From Alistipes sp. (GTDB lineage: Bacteria > Bacteroidota > Bacteroidia > Bacteroidales > Rikenellaceae): DNA of 64,000 nucleotides. The notes under the pieces were generated by a model. It was not told the DNA's origin and made no database searches. It was given only the letters and a program-made list of their open reading frames with translations. The translations under genes were made by a program, and so were the position numbers. Numbering within the stretch: the first letter of the stretch is position 1; every line of letters starts with the position of its first letter. The stretch is from assembly GCA_017623505.1 (NCBI GenBank), contig JAGAOZ010000024.1:62001-126000 (forward strand), given 5' to 3'. Below, one piece after another: positions 18,025 to 27,023 of the stretch.

Positions 18025-19149
18025 ATGAACAAACTACTTTATATTGCTATTCTGCTGTTAGGATTATCGTCTTGTAGCGACTATGAAATGAAGATAAGCG
18101 GTCGATTCATCGGCACAGACGGCGACATGGTTTATTTGGAGAAGAACTCTACGCTGGAGCAGGTAATCGTCGATTCGGTTAAGTTGGACGACAACGGCAA
18201 CTTCCAACTGGCACTCAAAGAGGTGCCTCATACTCCTTCGCTCTATCATATCATTCACGACGGCAACAGGATTCCATTGCTGATTCAGTCGGGAGATAAT
18301 ATCGAAGTCGAGGCAGCAGGCAACATAGCCTTCACGTACAAGGTAACAGGCTCACAGGAGTCGGAGTTGCTCAAGGAGTTTAATACCGAGTATTTGGCCG
18401 GAGCAAAGCAGATTAACGACATCGTGGCTCAATATCAGGAGGGTATGAGCCAGGAGGAGATTGCACAGCTCAATAAGCAACTCAACGCAGCATATATCGC
18501 AACAAAGCAGATGCAGTTGCGATTTATCAATGAACACAAGGGTAATATAGCTGCTGTGTATGCGCTCTATCAGCGTCTGCCAGGCGACCAGCACCTATTC
18601 AAGGGAGATAGCGACATCATCTATTACAAGACTGTAGCTGAGGCAATTGGTAAGAATTATCCAAACTCTCCTTACCTCTCTATCCTGAATAGTCAGATTG
18701 CACGTATGGATGCACAGCTCAGCTTAGAGTCGATGATTACAGAGACAAATCTGCCGGAGCTGGAGTTGCCGGATATGTATGGCAACAAAGTGGCTATTTC
18801 ATCGCTTGAGGGCAAGGTATTTTTGATTCAGTTCTGGTCAGCAGAGTTGGGTAACTCAAATGCCTTCAATGCAGACCTTAAGGAGCTTTATGCCAAGTAT
18901 CACGATAAGGGATTTGAGGTATATCAGATTGCAATCGACACATCGAGAGCACTCTGGATTGATGCCGTTCAGCAGCAGGCTCTGCCTTGGATTTCGGTTT
19001 GTGATTTGATGGGTATGCAATCGCCATCTCTGATTCTGTACAACGTGCAGGGTCTGCCTTATAGTTTGCTGATTGACGCCGAGGGTAATATCGTAAGTAA
19101 GCCAACATCGGTTGAGCAGATTGAGCAGGAACTTCAAGCATTGATGTAA
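18025..19149 (+). CDS. DUF4369 / thioredoxin-fold lipoprotein lacking the CxxC active site
   Basis: The signal peptide ends in LSSC (Cys17, lipobox). Residues about 20-120 are a DUF4369 beta domain. The C-terminal 140 residues have the TlpA/AhpC-TSA fold (LPDMYGNKVAISSLEGKV, then a core strand FLIQFWSA). Where TlpA proteins have WCxxC, this one reads WSAELGNS, so both active-site Cys are absent and thiol oxidoreductase activity is unlikely. It may bind a partner or ligand. It lies 2 bp before lpxH and probably heads an operon with lpxH, thyA and folA. Confidence 0.82.
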   Translation: MNKLLYIAILLLGLSSCSDYEMKISGRFIGTDGDMVYLEKNSTLEQVIVDSVKLDDNGNFQLALKEVPHTPSLYHIIHDGNRIPLLIQSGDNIEVEAAGNIAFTYKVTGSQESELLKEFNTEYLAGAKQINDIVAQYQEGMSQEEIAQLNKQLNAAYIATKQMQLRFINEHKGNIAAVYALYQRLPGDQHLFKGDSDIIYYKTVAEAIGKNYPNSPYLSILNSQIARMDAQLSLESMITETNLPELELPDMYGNKVAISSLEGKVFLIQFWSAELGNSNAFNADLKELYAKYHDKGFEVYQIAIDTSRALWIDAVQQQALPWISVCDLMGMQSPSLILYNVQGLPYSLLIDAEGNIVSKPTSVEQIEQELQALM

Positions 19150-19151
19150 AG

Positions 19152-19892
19152 ATGTATTATTTCGCATCGGATGTGCATTTAGGAGCGGGCAATGAGCAGG
19201 AGGTTCGTTGCACCGAGGAGTTGTTCGTGCGATGGTTAGAACATATAGAGAAAGATGCTAAGGCACTCTATCTGATGGGCGATATATTCGATTTCTGGTT
19301 TGAATACAGTCGCGTCGTTCCCAAAGGGTTTGTTCGCACATTGGGCAAACTTGCCCAAATGAGCGATAAAGGTATAGAGATTCACTACTTTATCGGCAAT
19401 CACGATATGTGGTGCCGGGACTACTTCGAGAAGGAGTGCGGGATGAAGCTACATCTAAAGCCCGAAGAGGTTACGTTGGCCGGCAAGCAGATAATGTTGG
19501 CACATGGCGACAACCTCAACATCGGGAACAAAAAGATGTTGCGCTTGATGAATTCCGGATTTCGTTCTTCAATTCTAAGAGCTATATTCTCGTGGTTGGT
19601 ACATCCTAATCTTGCCATGAGATTTGGCAAGTGGTGGAGCGGAAAATCCCGCAAGAGCCACAATGGCGTAAAAATCACTCCCGACTCATTAAAATTCTTA
19701 ATTGAAGCCGCAAAGGGTTTCAAGTGCAGTTCGCCAGAGATAGAGGATGTAATATTCGGACACATGCACCTGCCCTATCAATGCTCTGAGGAGGGGCTGC
19801 GAATACATTTCTTGGGCAACTGGGAGGATGGCGTCGGCTCATACGCACAAATGGACCAGAGAGGTAATATCGAATTAAAAAGTTTTCAATAA
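19152..19892 (+). CDS. lpxH: UDP-2,3-diacylglucosamine diphosphatase
   Basis: Cleaves UDP-2,3-diacylglucosamine to lipid X in lipid A synthesis at the inner membrane. This calcineurin-like metallophosphoesterase shows all blocks of the two-metal site: [24 protein letters not shown] and GHMH. The 246-residue length fits LpxH. Its stop codon shares one base with the thyA start. Confidence 0.9.
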   Translation: MYYFASDVHLGAGNEQEVRCTEELFVRWLEHIEKDAKALYLMGDIFDFWFEYSRVVPKGFVRTLGKLAQMSDKGIEIHYFIGNHDMWCRDYFEKECGMKLHLKPEEVTLAGKQIMLAHGDNLNIGNKKMLRLMNSGFRSSILRAIFSWLVHPNLAMRFGKWWSGKSRKSHNGVKITPDSLKFLIEAAKGFKCSSPEIEDVIFGHMHLPYQCSEEGLRIHFLGNWEDGVGSYAQMDQRGNIELKSFQ

Positions 19893-20791
19893 TGCAACAA
19901 TATCTTGACCTTCTAAAAAGAATTAACGACGAAGGTGTAGTTAAAAGCGACCGCACCGGAACAGGTACTCGTAGCGTATTCGGCCATCAAATGCGATTCA
20001 ATCTCGCAGACGGATTCCCGCTCCTGACAACAAAGAAGGTTTTTTTGAAGGGTGTAATTCACGAATTGCTGTGGTTTCTCGCAGGCGACACCAATATAAA
20101 GTATTTGGTGGATAATGGTGTGCATATCTGGGATAACGACGCTTATCGCTACTACAATGAATTGTGCATCAAGCACGGCGTTTTGCCTGTAACGATGGAG
20201 GCATTTTTGGAGGCTGCACAGAAGAGTATTCCATCGCCTATCGAGGGTTATATATTTGGAGATTTAAACCACGTATACGGCTATCAATGGCGCAGTTGGC
20301 CTAAGCCAGACGGCTCACATATCGACCAGATTCGAGAGGTGATTGACACGATTAAACACAATCCCGATTCACGTCGTATGATTGTGTCGGCGTGGAATGT
20401 TGCTGAGGTGGCAGATATGGCTCTTCCTCCTTGTCACGTACTATTCCAATTCTACGTTGCCGAAGGAAAGCTATCGTGTCAGTTGTATCAGCGCAGTGCC
20501 GATACATTCTTAGGGGTACCATTCAACATTGCATCATACGCATTGCTGACAATGATGATTGCTCAAGAGTGCGGGCTAAAGCCGGGAGAGTTTATTCATA
20601 CATTGGGCGACACTCACCTCTACCTCAACCACGCAGAGCAAGTTCAGGAGCAGCTTTCACGTCAGCCACGCCAATTACCACGAATGATACTCAATCCTGA
20701 GATAAAGTCTGTCTTTGACTTCAAATTTGAGGACTTCACACTCGAAGGCTACGACCCATATCCTACAATCAAAGCTCCGATGTCATTCTAA
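19892..20791 (+). CDS. thyA: Thymidylate synthase
   Basis: Converts dUMP to dTMP with methylene-THF. The folate/dUMP residues are plain: SDRTGTGT near the N-terminus, the catalytic Cys in [12 protein letters not shown], and [18 protein letters not shown]. At 299 aa it is longer than E. coli ThyA (264) because of an insertion around residues 88-120 (between the HIWDND region and GDLNHVYG), seen in many longer homologues. It is coupled to lpxH by overlap and followed after 11 bp by folA, its usual partner. Confidence 0.97.
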   Translation: MQQYLDLLKRINDEGVVKSDRTGTGTRSVFGHQMRFNLADGFPLLTTKKVFLKGVIHELLWFLAGDTNIKYLVDNGVHIWDNDAYRYYNELCIKHGVLPVTMEAFLEAAQKSIPSPIEGYIFGDLNHVYGYQWRSWPKPDGSHIDQIREVIDTIKHNPDSRRMIVSAWNVAEVADMALPPCHVLFQFYVAEGKLSCQLYQRSADTFLGVPFNIASYALLTMMIAQECGLKPGEFIHTLGDTHLYLNHAEQVQEQLSRQPRQLPRMILNPEIKSVFDFKFEDFTLEGYDPYPTIKAPMSF

Positions 20792-20802
20792 ATATTGAGT
20801 TT

Positions 20803-21285
20803 ATGGTAAGTATAATCGTTGCAATTGCTCAGAATGGTGTAATAGGCGACAAGAATGCTCTGCTATGGCATATCAAAGAGGATATGCGTTTCTTTCGCCA
20901 AAAGACAACATCGCACCCTGTAATTATGGGTCGTAAAACATACGAATCATTAGGACGACCTCTGCCCAACAGAACCAACGTCGTAGTGTCACGTACGGTA
21001 GAGGCTATCGAGGGTTGCACGGTAGCTCACTCACTGGAGGAGGCTATTGCGATGTTTAGCGCAGAAGAGGAGGTATTTATCATAGGTGGTGCCCAGATAT
21101 ATGCTCAAGCATTGGCATTGGCCGATAAGATGTATATAACACAAATCGAACACTCTTATCAGGGTGATACATCTTTTCCGGAGTGGGATAGGAGCCAATG
21201 GAGGCTCGTTGAGAGAGAGTCGCTGCCATGCGGAGAGAGTTTCCGATATGGCTTCTCATTCGAGACTTACATCAGAATACGATAA
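20803..21285 (+). CDS. folA: Dihydrofolate reductase
   Basis: Reduces dihydrofolate produced by thymidylate synthase, using NADPH. It has the usual 160-residue length with AIAQNGVIGDKNALLWHIKE at the start, PVIMGRKTYESLGRPLPNR, and EVFIIGGAQIYAQAL. The acidic active-site residue is Glu in HIKED. It closes the lpxH-thyA-folA run. Confidence 0.96.
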   Translation: MVSIIVAIAQNGVIGDKNALLWHIKEDMRFFRQKTTSHPVIMGRKTYESLGRPLPNRTNVVVSRTVEAIEGCTVAHSLEEAIAMFSAEEEVFIIGGAQIYAQALALADKMYITQIEHSYQGDTSFPEWDRSQWRLVERESLPCGESFRYGFSFETYIRIR

Positions 21286-21329
21286 CCATTTTAGGTATTT
21301 GTACTAACCTATAAAAGAGGGATAAAGAG

Positions 21330-21359
21330 TAACTTTGCTGGCGCAAAGTTGCTTTTTTT
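21330..21359 (+). terminator. Hairpin with T-tract between folA and the Hdr operon
   Basis: Bases 21331-21338 pair with 21343-21350 (8 bp, 4-nt loop), followed by GC and T7 that run directly into the HdrC ATG at 21360. The same bases contain TAACTTTG (21330-21337), a match to TAnnTTTG. The site may end folA transcription and also be the start region of the next operon. Confidence 0.6.
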
Positions 21360-22055
21360 ATGGGTAAATATATCGAAATGCTATCTGAGGATGTGCGCTT
21401 CAAGGAGGGACTAAAAGCCTGCATGAATTGTGGCGTATGTACTGCTGTATGTCCGGCAGCATCATTCTATAATTACGACCCTCGTCAATTGATTTCAATC
21501 GTTCAACGAGGAGAAGATGAAGATATTGAGGCACTGCTGAAGAGTGATACTATATGGTATTGCGGTGAGTGTATGTCGTGCCGACCTCGCTGCCCTCGCG
21601 GTAACACCCCAGGATATATAATCCAAGCACTTCGCACACTATCTCAGCGACTCGGTCTGTTTGTCGAAAGCGAGAAAGGCAGACAACAGCTGGCAATAAA
21701 ACGAACCATAGGCGATAATATACTCAGTACGGGGTATTGTCTTGTGCCTAAGCATATTAAACCTGCGATGCATCCCGAACAAGGTACCGTTTGGGAGTGG
21801 ATTGTAGAGCACGACCAAGATATATACACCAAATTCACTCCATCGTATTGTAAGGTCGGTGCCGGAGCACTACGCAAAACAAGCGACGAGACACTGGCCG
21901 AGCTGGAGAGGATATTTGAAGTGACGGGTGGCAAGGCTCTCTTCGAGGCTATCGAGCAACACTCCGAACGTAAAGCACGCGAGATGGGTTACGAGGGTGC
22001 TGACGAGAAGTATTTTATGGATGTATATACCCACAACTCCAACCAGCATTATTAA
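21360..22055 (+). CDS. Heterodisulfide reductase subunit C-like ferredoxin protein
   Basis: An electron carrier with two 4Fe-4S clusters: CMNCGVCTAVCP and CGECMSCRPRCP. In methanogen and sulfate-reducer Hdr/Qmo complexes, HdrC passes electrons between the HdrA flavoprotein and HdrB. The 231-residue protein carries an extra C-terminal helical part of about 110 residues beyond the ferredoxin core. It is the first of five tightly spaced genes (HdrC, HdrB, HdrA, a small ferredoxin, a membrane HdrD-like protein). Confidence 0.82.
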   Translation: MGKYIEMLSEDVRFKEGLKACMNCGVCTAVCPAASFYNYDPRQLISIVQRGEDEDIEALLKSDTIWYCGECMSCRPRCPRGNTPGYIIQALRTLSQRLGLFVESEKGRQQLAIKRTIGDNILSTGYCLVPKHIKPAMHPEQGTVWEWIVEHDQDIYTKFTPSYCKVGAGALRKTSDETLAELERIFEVTGGKALFEAIEQHSERKAREMGYEGADEKYFMDVYTHNSNQHY

Positions 22056-22063
22056 TTTAAGTT

Positions 22064-23149
22064 ATGAAACGTTCTTCGTGGACTGATTACCAAAAAGAGA
22101 TAGCCGACAATAATTACTATTATGCTCGCAGCTGTATTCGTCAGAACTTTTTTCCAGGCAGCGAGAAGGCTTTTCTCAACATACTAAGTAAGGATTTAGG
22201 GCGTGATATATACGACGACCCGCTGCATACGTCATGTACCGGCATCGGATATCATGGCGATATTGTCCCTCTGGAGACGATAATGACTGTCGTAGCTCGA
22301 CAATTTGCACTGATGAGTGAAGCCGGATATGAGAACTTCACCTCGTCGTGCATAACATCGTTTGGTATATACACCGAGTTGCTTGCAACATGGGAGGAGT
22401 TTCCCGAAACGGAGGAACGCACAAGAGAGAATCTATACAAGGCGACAGGACGAGAGTTTACAAAACCAAAGAATCTTGCCCACACGTCGGATGTGATATT
22501 CCACCACCGCAAGGAGATTGGGCAGAAGGCAAAGCGTAAGTTGATAAATACCTACACAGGTGAGCCGCTGAAGGTGGTAGAACATATCGGATGTCACTAC
22601 GCAAAGATTTTCCCTAAATCGGGTATCGGAGGGTCGGAATTTCCATACGTTTTGGCAGGAATGGTCGAAGAGTGGGGAGGAGAGATTGTAGACTATCCAG
22701 AGCGCAGGCACTGCTGCGGCTTCGGCTTCCGCAACTACTTAGTACAAGCGAACAGAGGATACTCGATAGCTAACTCACACAGAAAGTTGGAGAGTATGGC
22801 CCCATTTAAGCCGGACTTCATAGTAACCAACTGCCCCGGATGCTCGATGTTCCTTGACAAATGGCAATATACGATAGCTGAGATGGAGGGTACAACATTC
22901 GGCCAGAATGGATGCGGAATACCCGTCCTAACGTATGAGGAGATGGCGGGTTTGGTATTGGGATACGACCCCTGGGAGTTAGGTATGCAGATGCATCAGG
23001 TAGATGTTGAGCCTCTGTTGGATAAGATGGGTGTGGAGTACGACCCTTCGGCAAAGTATCTCGGAGTGAATGGTAAATATATTGGTAAGCCGAAAAAGGC
23101 AATTGTAAATAGCAGATCGAAAGAGACACTGTACAGAATAAAGAGATAG
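22064..23149 (+). CDS. Heterodisulfide reductase subunit B-like CCG-domain protein
   Basis: In HdrB the two cysteine-rich CCG domains hold the noncubane clusters that split a heterodisulfide. Here the second CCG domain is clear (GCHYAK, HCCGFGF, CPGCSMF). The first is partial (SCTGIGYHG and a later SSC), so the cluster set may be reduced. The true substrate in a non-methanogen is unknown; disulfides, quinones or partner proteins are possible. The gene follows HdrC by 8 bp. Confidence 0.78.
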   Translation: MKRSSWTDYQKEIADNNYYYARSCIRQNFFPGSEKAFLNILSKDLGRDIYDDPLHTSCTGIGYHGDIVPLETIMTVVARQFALMSEAGYENFTSSCITSFGIYTELLATWEEFPETEERTRENLYKATGREFTKPKNLAHTSDVIFHHRKEIGQKAKRKLINTYTGEPLKVVEHIGCHYAKIFPKSGIGGSEFPYVLAGMVEEWGGEIVDYPERRHCCGFGFRNYLVQANRGYSIANSHRKLESMAPFKPDFIVTNCPGCSMFLDKWQYTIAEMEGTTFGQNGCGIPVLTYEEMAGLVLGYDPWELGMQMHQVDVEPLLDKMGVEYDPSAKYLGVNGKYIGKPKKAIVNSRSKETLYRIKR

Positions 23150-23151
23150 AG

Positions 23152-24165
23152 ATGAAGCATGTAGTAGTTATCGGCGGAGGAGTAGCAGGTATCAGATGTG
23201 CCATCGAATTGGCAGAGATGGGTATCGAGGTTACTATCGTCGAAAAGCAGAAACATATAGGAGGCAAGGTGCGTAATTGGCATAAGCTATTTCCTTCGTT
23301 CACGCCGGCCGAAAATGTAGTTGAAGAGCTGATAAAGCGTGTTCAAAACTGTCAAAATGTACAGATTAGGTGCTGCTGCGAGGCAGAAAATATAACACCT
23401 CATCAGGTAACGATATCGGGTGGGGAAACGCTAAACTGCGACGCCGTGGTTGTCGCTTCAGGATTCACTCTATTTGACGCGAGAATCAAAGAGGAGTATG
23501 GTTATGGCATATATGATAATGTGATAACATCGGCCGATTTGGAGGATATGTTGAATCGTCGAGCTGTGAAATTAACCAACGGAGCCTCACCTCGCCGTAT
23601 CGCCCTACTCCACTGCGTAGGCTCTCGCGACGAAAAGGTGTGCCAACGACACTGCTCAAAGGTGTGTTGCGTGACGGGAGTAAAGCAGGCAATGGAGCTA
23701 AAGCGTCTATTCCCGACAGCAGATGTGTTTAACTTCTACATGGATATACGAATGTTTGGCCCGGGATACGAGGAGATGTATCGTGAGGCTCAAGCAGATT
23801 ATAATATCCACTTCGTGCGAGGCCGTATCTCCGAGGTAAGCCCAACGATTGACGGTAAACTCCAGATAAAAGCGGAGGATACGCTGACAGGTCGGCCACT
23901 AAAGATGGGAGTGGATTTGCTCGTGTTGCTTATAGGAATGAAAGCCGGAGATAGCAACAAACGCTTCGAGCTATCTTGTCATCTGCGACGACAAGATAGC
24001 GGATTCATGCAGCCAAAAGATTCATTCTTGGGCAATGTGGAGAGTAATATGAATGGCGTGTTTTACGCAGGCACGGTAACCGCGCCTAAGACTATCGGAG
24101 AGTCACTTAATGAGGCTGTAACGGCAGCCCATTCGGTGGCAGAATGGATTAAACACACGGCATAG
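23152..24165 (+). CDS. HdrA/QmoA-like FAD oxidoreductase
   Basis: The flavoprotein core of the Hdr-like complex. The N-terminal Rossmann motif is VVIGGGVAGIRCA. The middle carries HCVGSRDE followed by CQRHCSKVCC, the HdrA cluster motif, and the C-terminus has the FAD-closing GVFYAGTVTAPKTI. At 337 aa it lacks the ferredoxin and thioredoxin-reductase-like extensions of bifurcating HdrA, so simple electron transfer is more likely than bifurcation. Confidence 0.82.
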   Translation: MKHVVVIGGGVAGIRCAIELAEMGIEVTIVEKQKHIGGKVRNWHKLFPSFTPAENVVEELIKRVQNCQNVQIRCCCEAENITPHQVTISGGETLNCDAVVVASGFTLFDARIKEEYGYGIYDNVITSADLEDMLNRRAVKLTNGASPRRIALLHCVGSRDEKVCQRHCSKVCCVTGVKQAMELKRLFPTADVFNFYMDIRMFGPGYEEMYREAQADYNIHFVRGRISEVSPTIDGKLQIKAEDTLTGRPLKMGVDLLVLLIGMKAGDSNKRFELSCHLRRQDSGFMQPKDSFLGNVESNMNGVFYAGTVTAPKTIGESLNEAVTAAHSVAEWIKHTA

Positions 24166-24180
24166 AGGATAAGATAAGAT

Positions 24181-24510
24181 ATGATTAATTTTGGTTTCTC
24201 GATAAGTAAGCCCCGAACAATTGATATTGACCGCAACAATCTCCACAAAAGTAACGAGATTATTGAGGCAATGCCCGAATTGCAGACCTGCATTGGATGC
24301 GGTTCGTGCACGGCGACATGCACAGCCGGAAATCTTACGGAATTTAATTTTCGCAAGGTGCATACTTTAGTGCGACGTGGCGAATATCAAGGAGCTTACG
24401 AGGAGATGAACAAGTGTATGCTTTGCGGGAAATGTCGCTTGGTGTGCCCACGAGGTATCAATACACGTGGTGTGGTGATGCTCATAAAACGTAAAATTGG
24501 AGATTTCTAA
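24181..24510 (+). CDS. Small two-cluster 4Fe-4S protein (HdrC-like)
   Basis: A 109-residue protein with CIGCGSCTATCTAGN and CMLCGKCRLVCPRG. In the first motif the usual final Pro is Thr. It resembles the soluble half of HdrC or QmoC and probably links the HdrA flavoprotein to the membrane subunit encoded next, whose ATG follows 2 bp after this stop codon. Confidence 0.8.
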   Translation: MINFGFSISKPRTIDIDRNNLHKSNEIIEAMPELQTCIGCGSCTATCTAGNLTEFNFRKVHTLVRRGEYQGAYEEMNKCMLCGKCRLVCPRGINTRGVVMLIKRKIGDF

Positions 24511-24511
24511 G

Positions 24512-26317
24512 ATGACTTTTTTTGCCGATTTTTGTATCCCTTTTATCGTCGGTGCCGCATATATGGCATTGGTGGTTGCATGGAAATATGTGACCTGGCT
24601 TCGTCATCTACCCAAAAGCGATTTAAAACTGATTGCTAAAGGTATCTTCTCGCTAAAGAGCCTATCGGCAACGTGGGAGGTCATTCGCGAGTCGCTGCTG
24701 CATGCCCGAATATGGCGTGTAAATCCTCGCTTGGGATACATGCACACATCGCTGGCGTTCGGTTGGTTTCTGCTCATAGCAATAGGCTGGATTGAGACCA
24801 TTGCATACCTGGGATTTAGATGGGTCCCACTGCAAGGACACGTATTCTTTAAATATTTTGTGCCAAAGAATAATATCGAGACTCATCTACCGGCATTCGA
24901 TTTTGTGATGGACCTATTGCTTCTTTTTGTACTATCGGGAGTGGCAATGGCTTGGTACAAACGCCACAACTCGAAGAGTGTAGGCATGAAACGCACAACA
25001 CGCCATACACGTTTCGACAGGATAGCTCTTACGGCCTTATGGTTCATTTTCCCGGCTCGTCTGATAGCAGAGAGCATCACAGCAGCACTATATGGCGGCG
25101 GAAGTTTCCTTACAGGAGGATTAGGCGATGTGCTCGATTCTATATTTAGCCGTACTACCCTATACTCTATATATGAGGCTTCATGGTGGGCATATTCTTG
25201 CGCGCTCGGACTTTTCTTCGTAGCGATGCCGTTCTCCCGCTATATGCATATCTTTACGGAGATTCCTCTGATTTTTCTCAGACACTACCGATTACGCCCA
25301 ACAGCCGAGGAGAGTTCGTATGACAGATTTGAGATTGAGGCTTGCTCTCGTTGCGGAATATGTATAGACCCTTGTCAGCTTCAAAGCCAATTGGGAAACA
25401 ATGAGGTGCAGTCGGTATATTTCCTACGCGATAGACGTTACAACATGCTACAACAGAAGATTGTTAATGACTGTCTGATGTGTGGTCGTTGCGAACAAGT
25501 GTGTCCGGTGGGTATAAATCTCAACACCCTGCGACTAAATTCACGTGTCACAATGCGTAACACACCTAACGAAGGGCGTTACAAGTATCTTAAGGGTATT
25601 GACACATCACAAGGCGAAGGACGAGTGGGATATTTTGCAGGCTGCATGACACTCCTAACGCCTAAGACACTTCACTCAATGCAACAGATATTTGATGCCG
25701 CAGGAGAACAGGTTTGGTGGGCAGACAAAAGCGGTGGAGTTTGTTGCGGACGTCCGATGATGCTGTCGGGAGAGGTAGATGCTGCACAAAAGATGGTTGA
25801 GAAGAACAAAGAGCTATTCCGCGTACACGGCATCACTACCCTGGTAACATCATGCCCTATCTGCCTGCGTGTGTTCCGAGAAAATTACGATTTGGAAGGT
25901 ATTGAGGTGTTGCACCACTCTGAATATATACTCCGTCTGATTAAAAAAGGAAGGCTGAATATCACGCATAACGCACAACTGACCTTTACGTACCACGACC
26001 CTTGCGAGTTAGGACGAGGAAGCAACATATATGACGAACCACGTGCTGTGATTGAGACCATAGGTCAGCTGATTGAACCAGAGCATAATCGCAAAAATGC
26101 CTTCTGCTGTGGCGCGTCAGTGGCAAACACAGCAATATCAGATGCCCAGCAACGGACAATTGCACAAAAAGTTGGCGCAGAATTAGAAGCAACGAACGCC
26201 GAAACAGTGGTAACGGCATGTCCGCTATGCAAGAAAGCAATAAACAGAGGTGTCGAGCGTCGTGTGGCGGACTTATCGGAGATTGTAGCCGAGAATATTA
26301 AAAATATTAATCGCTGA
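24512..26317 (+). CDS. Membrane-bound HdrD/HdrE-like Fe-S oxidoreductase
   Basis: A 601-residue fusion. The first 270 residues contain about five membrane helices with His residues near helix ends (GYMHTSL, SRYMHIF), like the NarI/HdrE b-type cytochrome that exchanges electrons with quinones. Next is a dicluster ferredoxin (CSRCGICIDPC, CLMCGRCEQVCP). Two CCG domains follow (GCM, CCGRPMM, SCPICL; DPCELGRG, CCGASV, CPLCKK). The complex therefore probably couples the menaquinone pool to a cytosolic thiol or flavin couple. I use the ATG at 24512; a TTG at 24497 also exists. Confidence 0.83.
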   Translation: MTFFADFCIPFIVGAAYMALVVAWKYVTWLRHLPKSDLKLIAKGIFSLKSLSATWEVIRESLLHARIWRVNPRLGYMHTSLAFGWFLLIAIGWIETIAYLGFRWVPLQGHVFFKYFVPKNNIETHLPAFDFVMDLLLLFVLSGVAMAWYKRHNSKSVGMKRTTRHTRFDRIALTALWFIFPARLIAESITAALYGGGSFLTGGLGDVLDSIFSRTTLYSIYEASWWAYSCALGLFFVAMPFSRYMHIFTEIPLIFLRHYRLRPTAEESSYDRFEIEACSRCGICIDPCQLQSQLGNNEVQSVYFLRDRRYNMLQQKIVNDCLMCGRCEQVCPVGINLNTLRLNSRVTMRNTPNEGRYKYLKGIDTSQGEGRVGYFAGCMTLLTPKTLHSMQQIFDAAGEQVWWADKSGGVCCGRPMMLSGEVDAAQKMVEKNKELFRVHGITTLVTSCPICLRVFRENYDLEGIEVLHHSEYILRLIKKGRLNITHNAQLTFTYHDPCELGRGSNIYDEPRAVIETIGQLIEPEHNRKNAFCCGASVANTAISDAQQRTIAQKVGAELEATNAETVVTACPLCKKAINRGVERRVADLSEIVAENIKNINR

Positions 26318-26363
26318 TAATCTGAGCATTAGGATATAGGCGAACAAAAAAGTGTAAAATAGT

Positions 26364-26394
26364 TTTGCGATATTAAAAATTTTCACTATTTTTG
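26364..26394 (+). promoter_or_regulatory. Bacteroidetes promoter of the tRNA-fMet gene
   Basis: TTTG (26364-26367), 19 bp, then TATTTTTG (26387-26394): a full consensus match about 48 bp before the tRNA. Confidence 0.75.
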
Positions 26395-26442
26395 CACTCA
26401 CAAACAACGAGATATCGGGCATCAGCCCATATAACGATACAT

Positions 26443-26518
26443 CGCGGGGTAGAGCAGTTGGCAGCTCGTCGGGCTCATAACCCGGAGGTCGGAGGTTCGA
26501 GTCCTCCCCCCGCTACCA
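26443..26518 (+). tRNA. Initiator tRNA-Met (CAT)
   Basis: A full cloverleaf with encoded CCA and anticodon CAT. Initiator features are the unpaired first position (C1 opposite T72) and the G-C-rich anticodon stem with GGG/CCC next to the loop. The acceptor stem 2-7 is all G-C. It marks the last host gene before the prophage. Confidence 0.93.
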
Positions 26519-26520
26519 TA

Positions 26521-26552
26521 GAGGAAATCCGAGAGGGTTTCCTCTTTTTTTT
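26521..26552 (+). terminator. Terminator after tRNA-fMet
   Basis: A 9-bp stem with one G-T pair (26521-26529 with 26536-26544) followed by T8, three bases after the tRNA CCA end. Confidence 0.85.
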
Positions 26553-26570
26553 GGTAGCGGGGGAAGGACT
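26552..26570 (-). repeat. Inverted copy of the tRNA-fMet 3' end
   Basis: These 19 bases are the reverse complement of 26500-26518 (T-arm to CCA of the tRNA) with one mismatch. Direct copies of a tRNA 3' end normally mark integration; an inverted copy 33 bp away is unusual. Confidence 0.75.
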
Positions 26571-26752
26571 GATGTCCTCGGCTACATTTACATAAGCACA
26601 TATAAACCAATATACGATAATTTTCAATCCACTCAACAAAGAGGATAACGCTTATTGGTCAAAACAGGGCTTATTGGCTTATTGGAATATCATACGATAA
26701 AATTGTATCTGGATTCACCCGATTTTATTGGATTGCAAAGTGCAAGTATGCA

Positions 26753-26975
26753 GGATTGACTTCGCTATGCTCATTTTTTGCTTGGTATAGAGTGTGCAAG
26801 GTTTATTGAGTGTCGGGATTGACTACTCCGCAGACAGAGTCTGCTCCGCTTAACGTCTTTCCCTTGGAGTCCTCGGCAGAGAGAGCAGGTATCATTTAGC
26901 GGCGGGATTGACTTCGCTACGCTCGTCTTTCACTGCGTCGGCTCGGCAATATATATCCATTTAGGCGGGATTGAC
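26753..26975 (+). repeat. Four degenerate REP-like units starting GGATTGAC
   Basis: GGATTGAC occurs at 26753, 26816, 26905 and 26968 (spacing 63, 89, 63 bp). Three copies are preceded by CG or GCG, and all are followed by CG-rich, partly self-complementary tails such as TTCGCTACGCTCG and GCAGCGGCTGCGC. It looks like a decayed intergenic repeat array, not a CRISPR: units differ and spacers are not constant. Confidence 0.6.
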
Positions 26976-27023
26976 GCAGCGGCTGCGCTTTACTGCGCCT
27001 TTCCCGCACGGAACCTCGGATAT

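Noticed and set aside
26753-26975. CRISPR-like array
   Set aside because: Only an 8-bp core is shared, units vary, spacing is 63 or 89 bp, and no cas gene is in the window.
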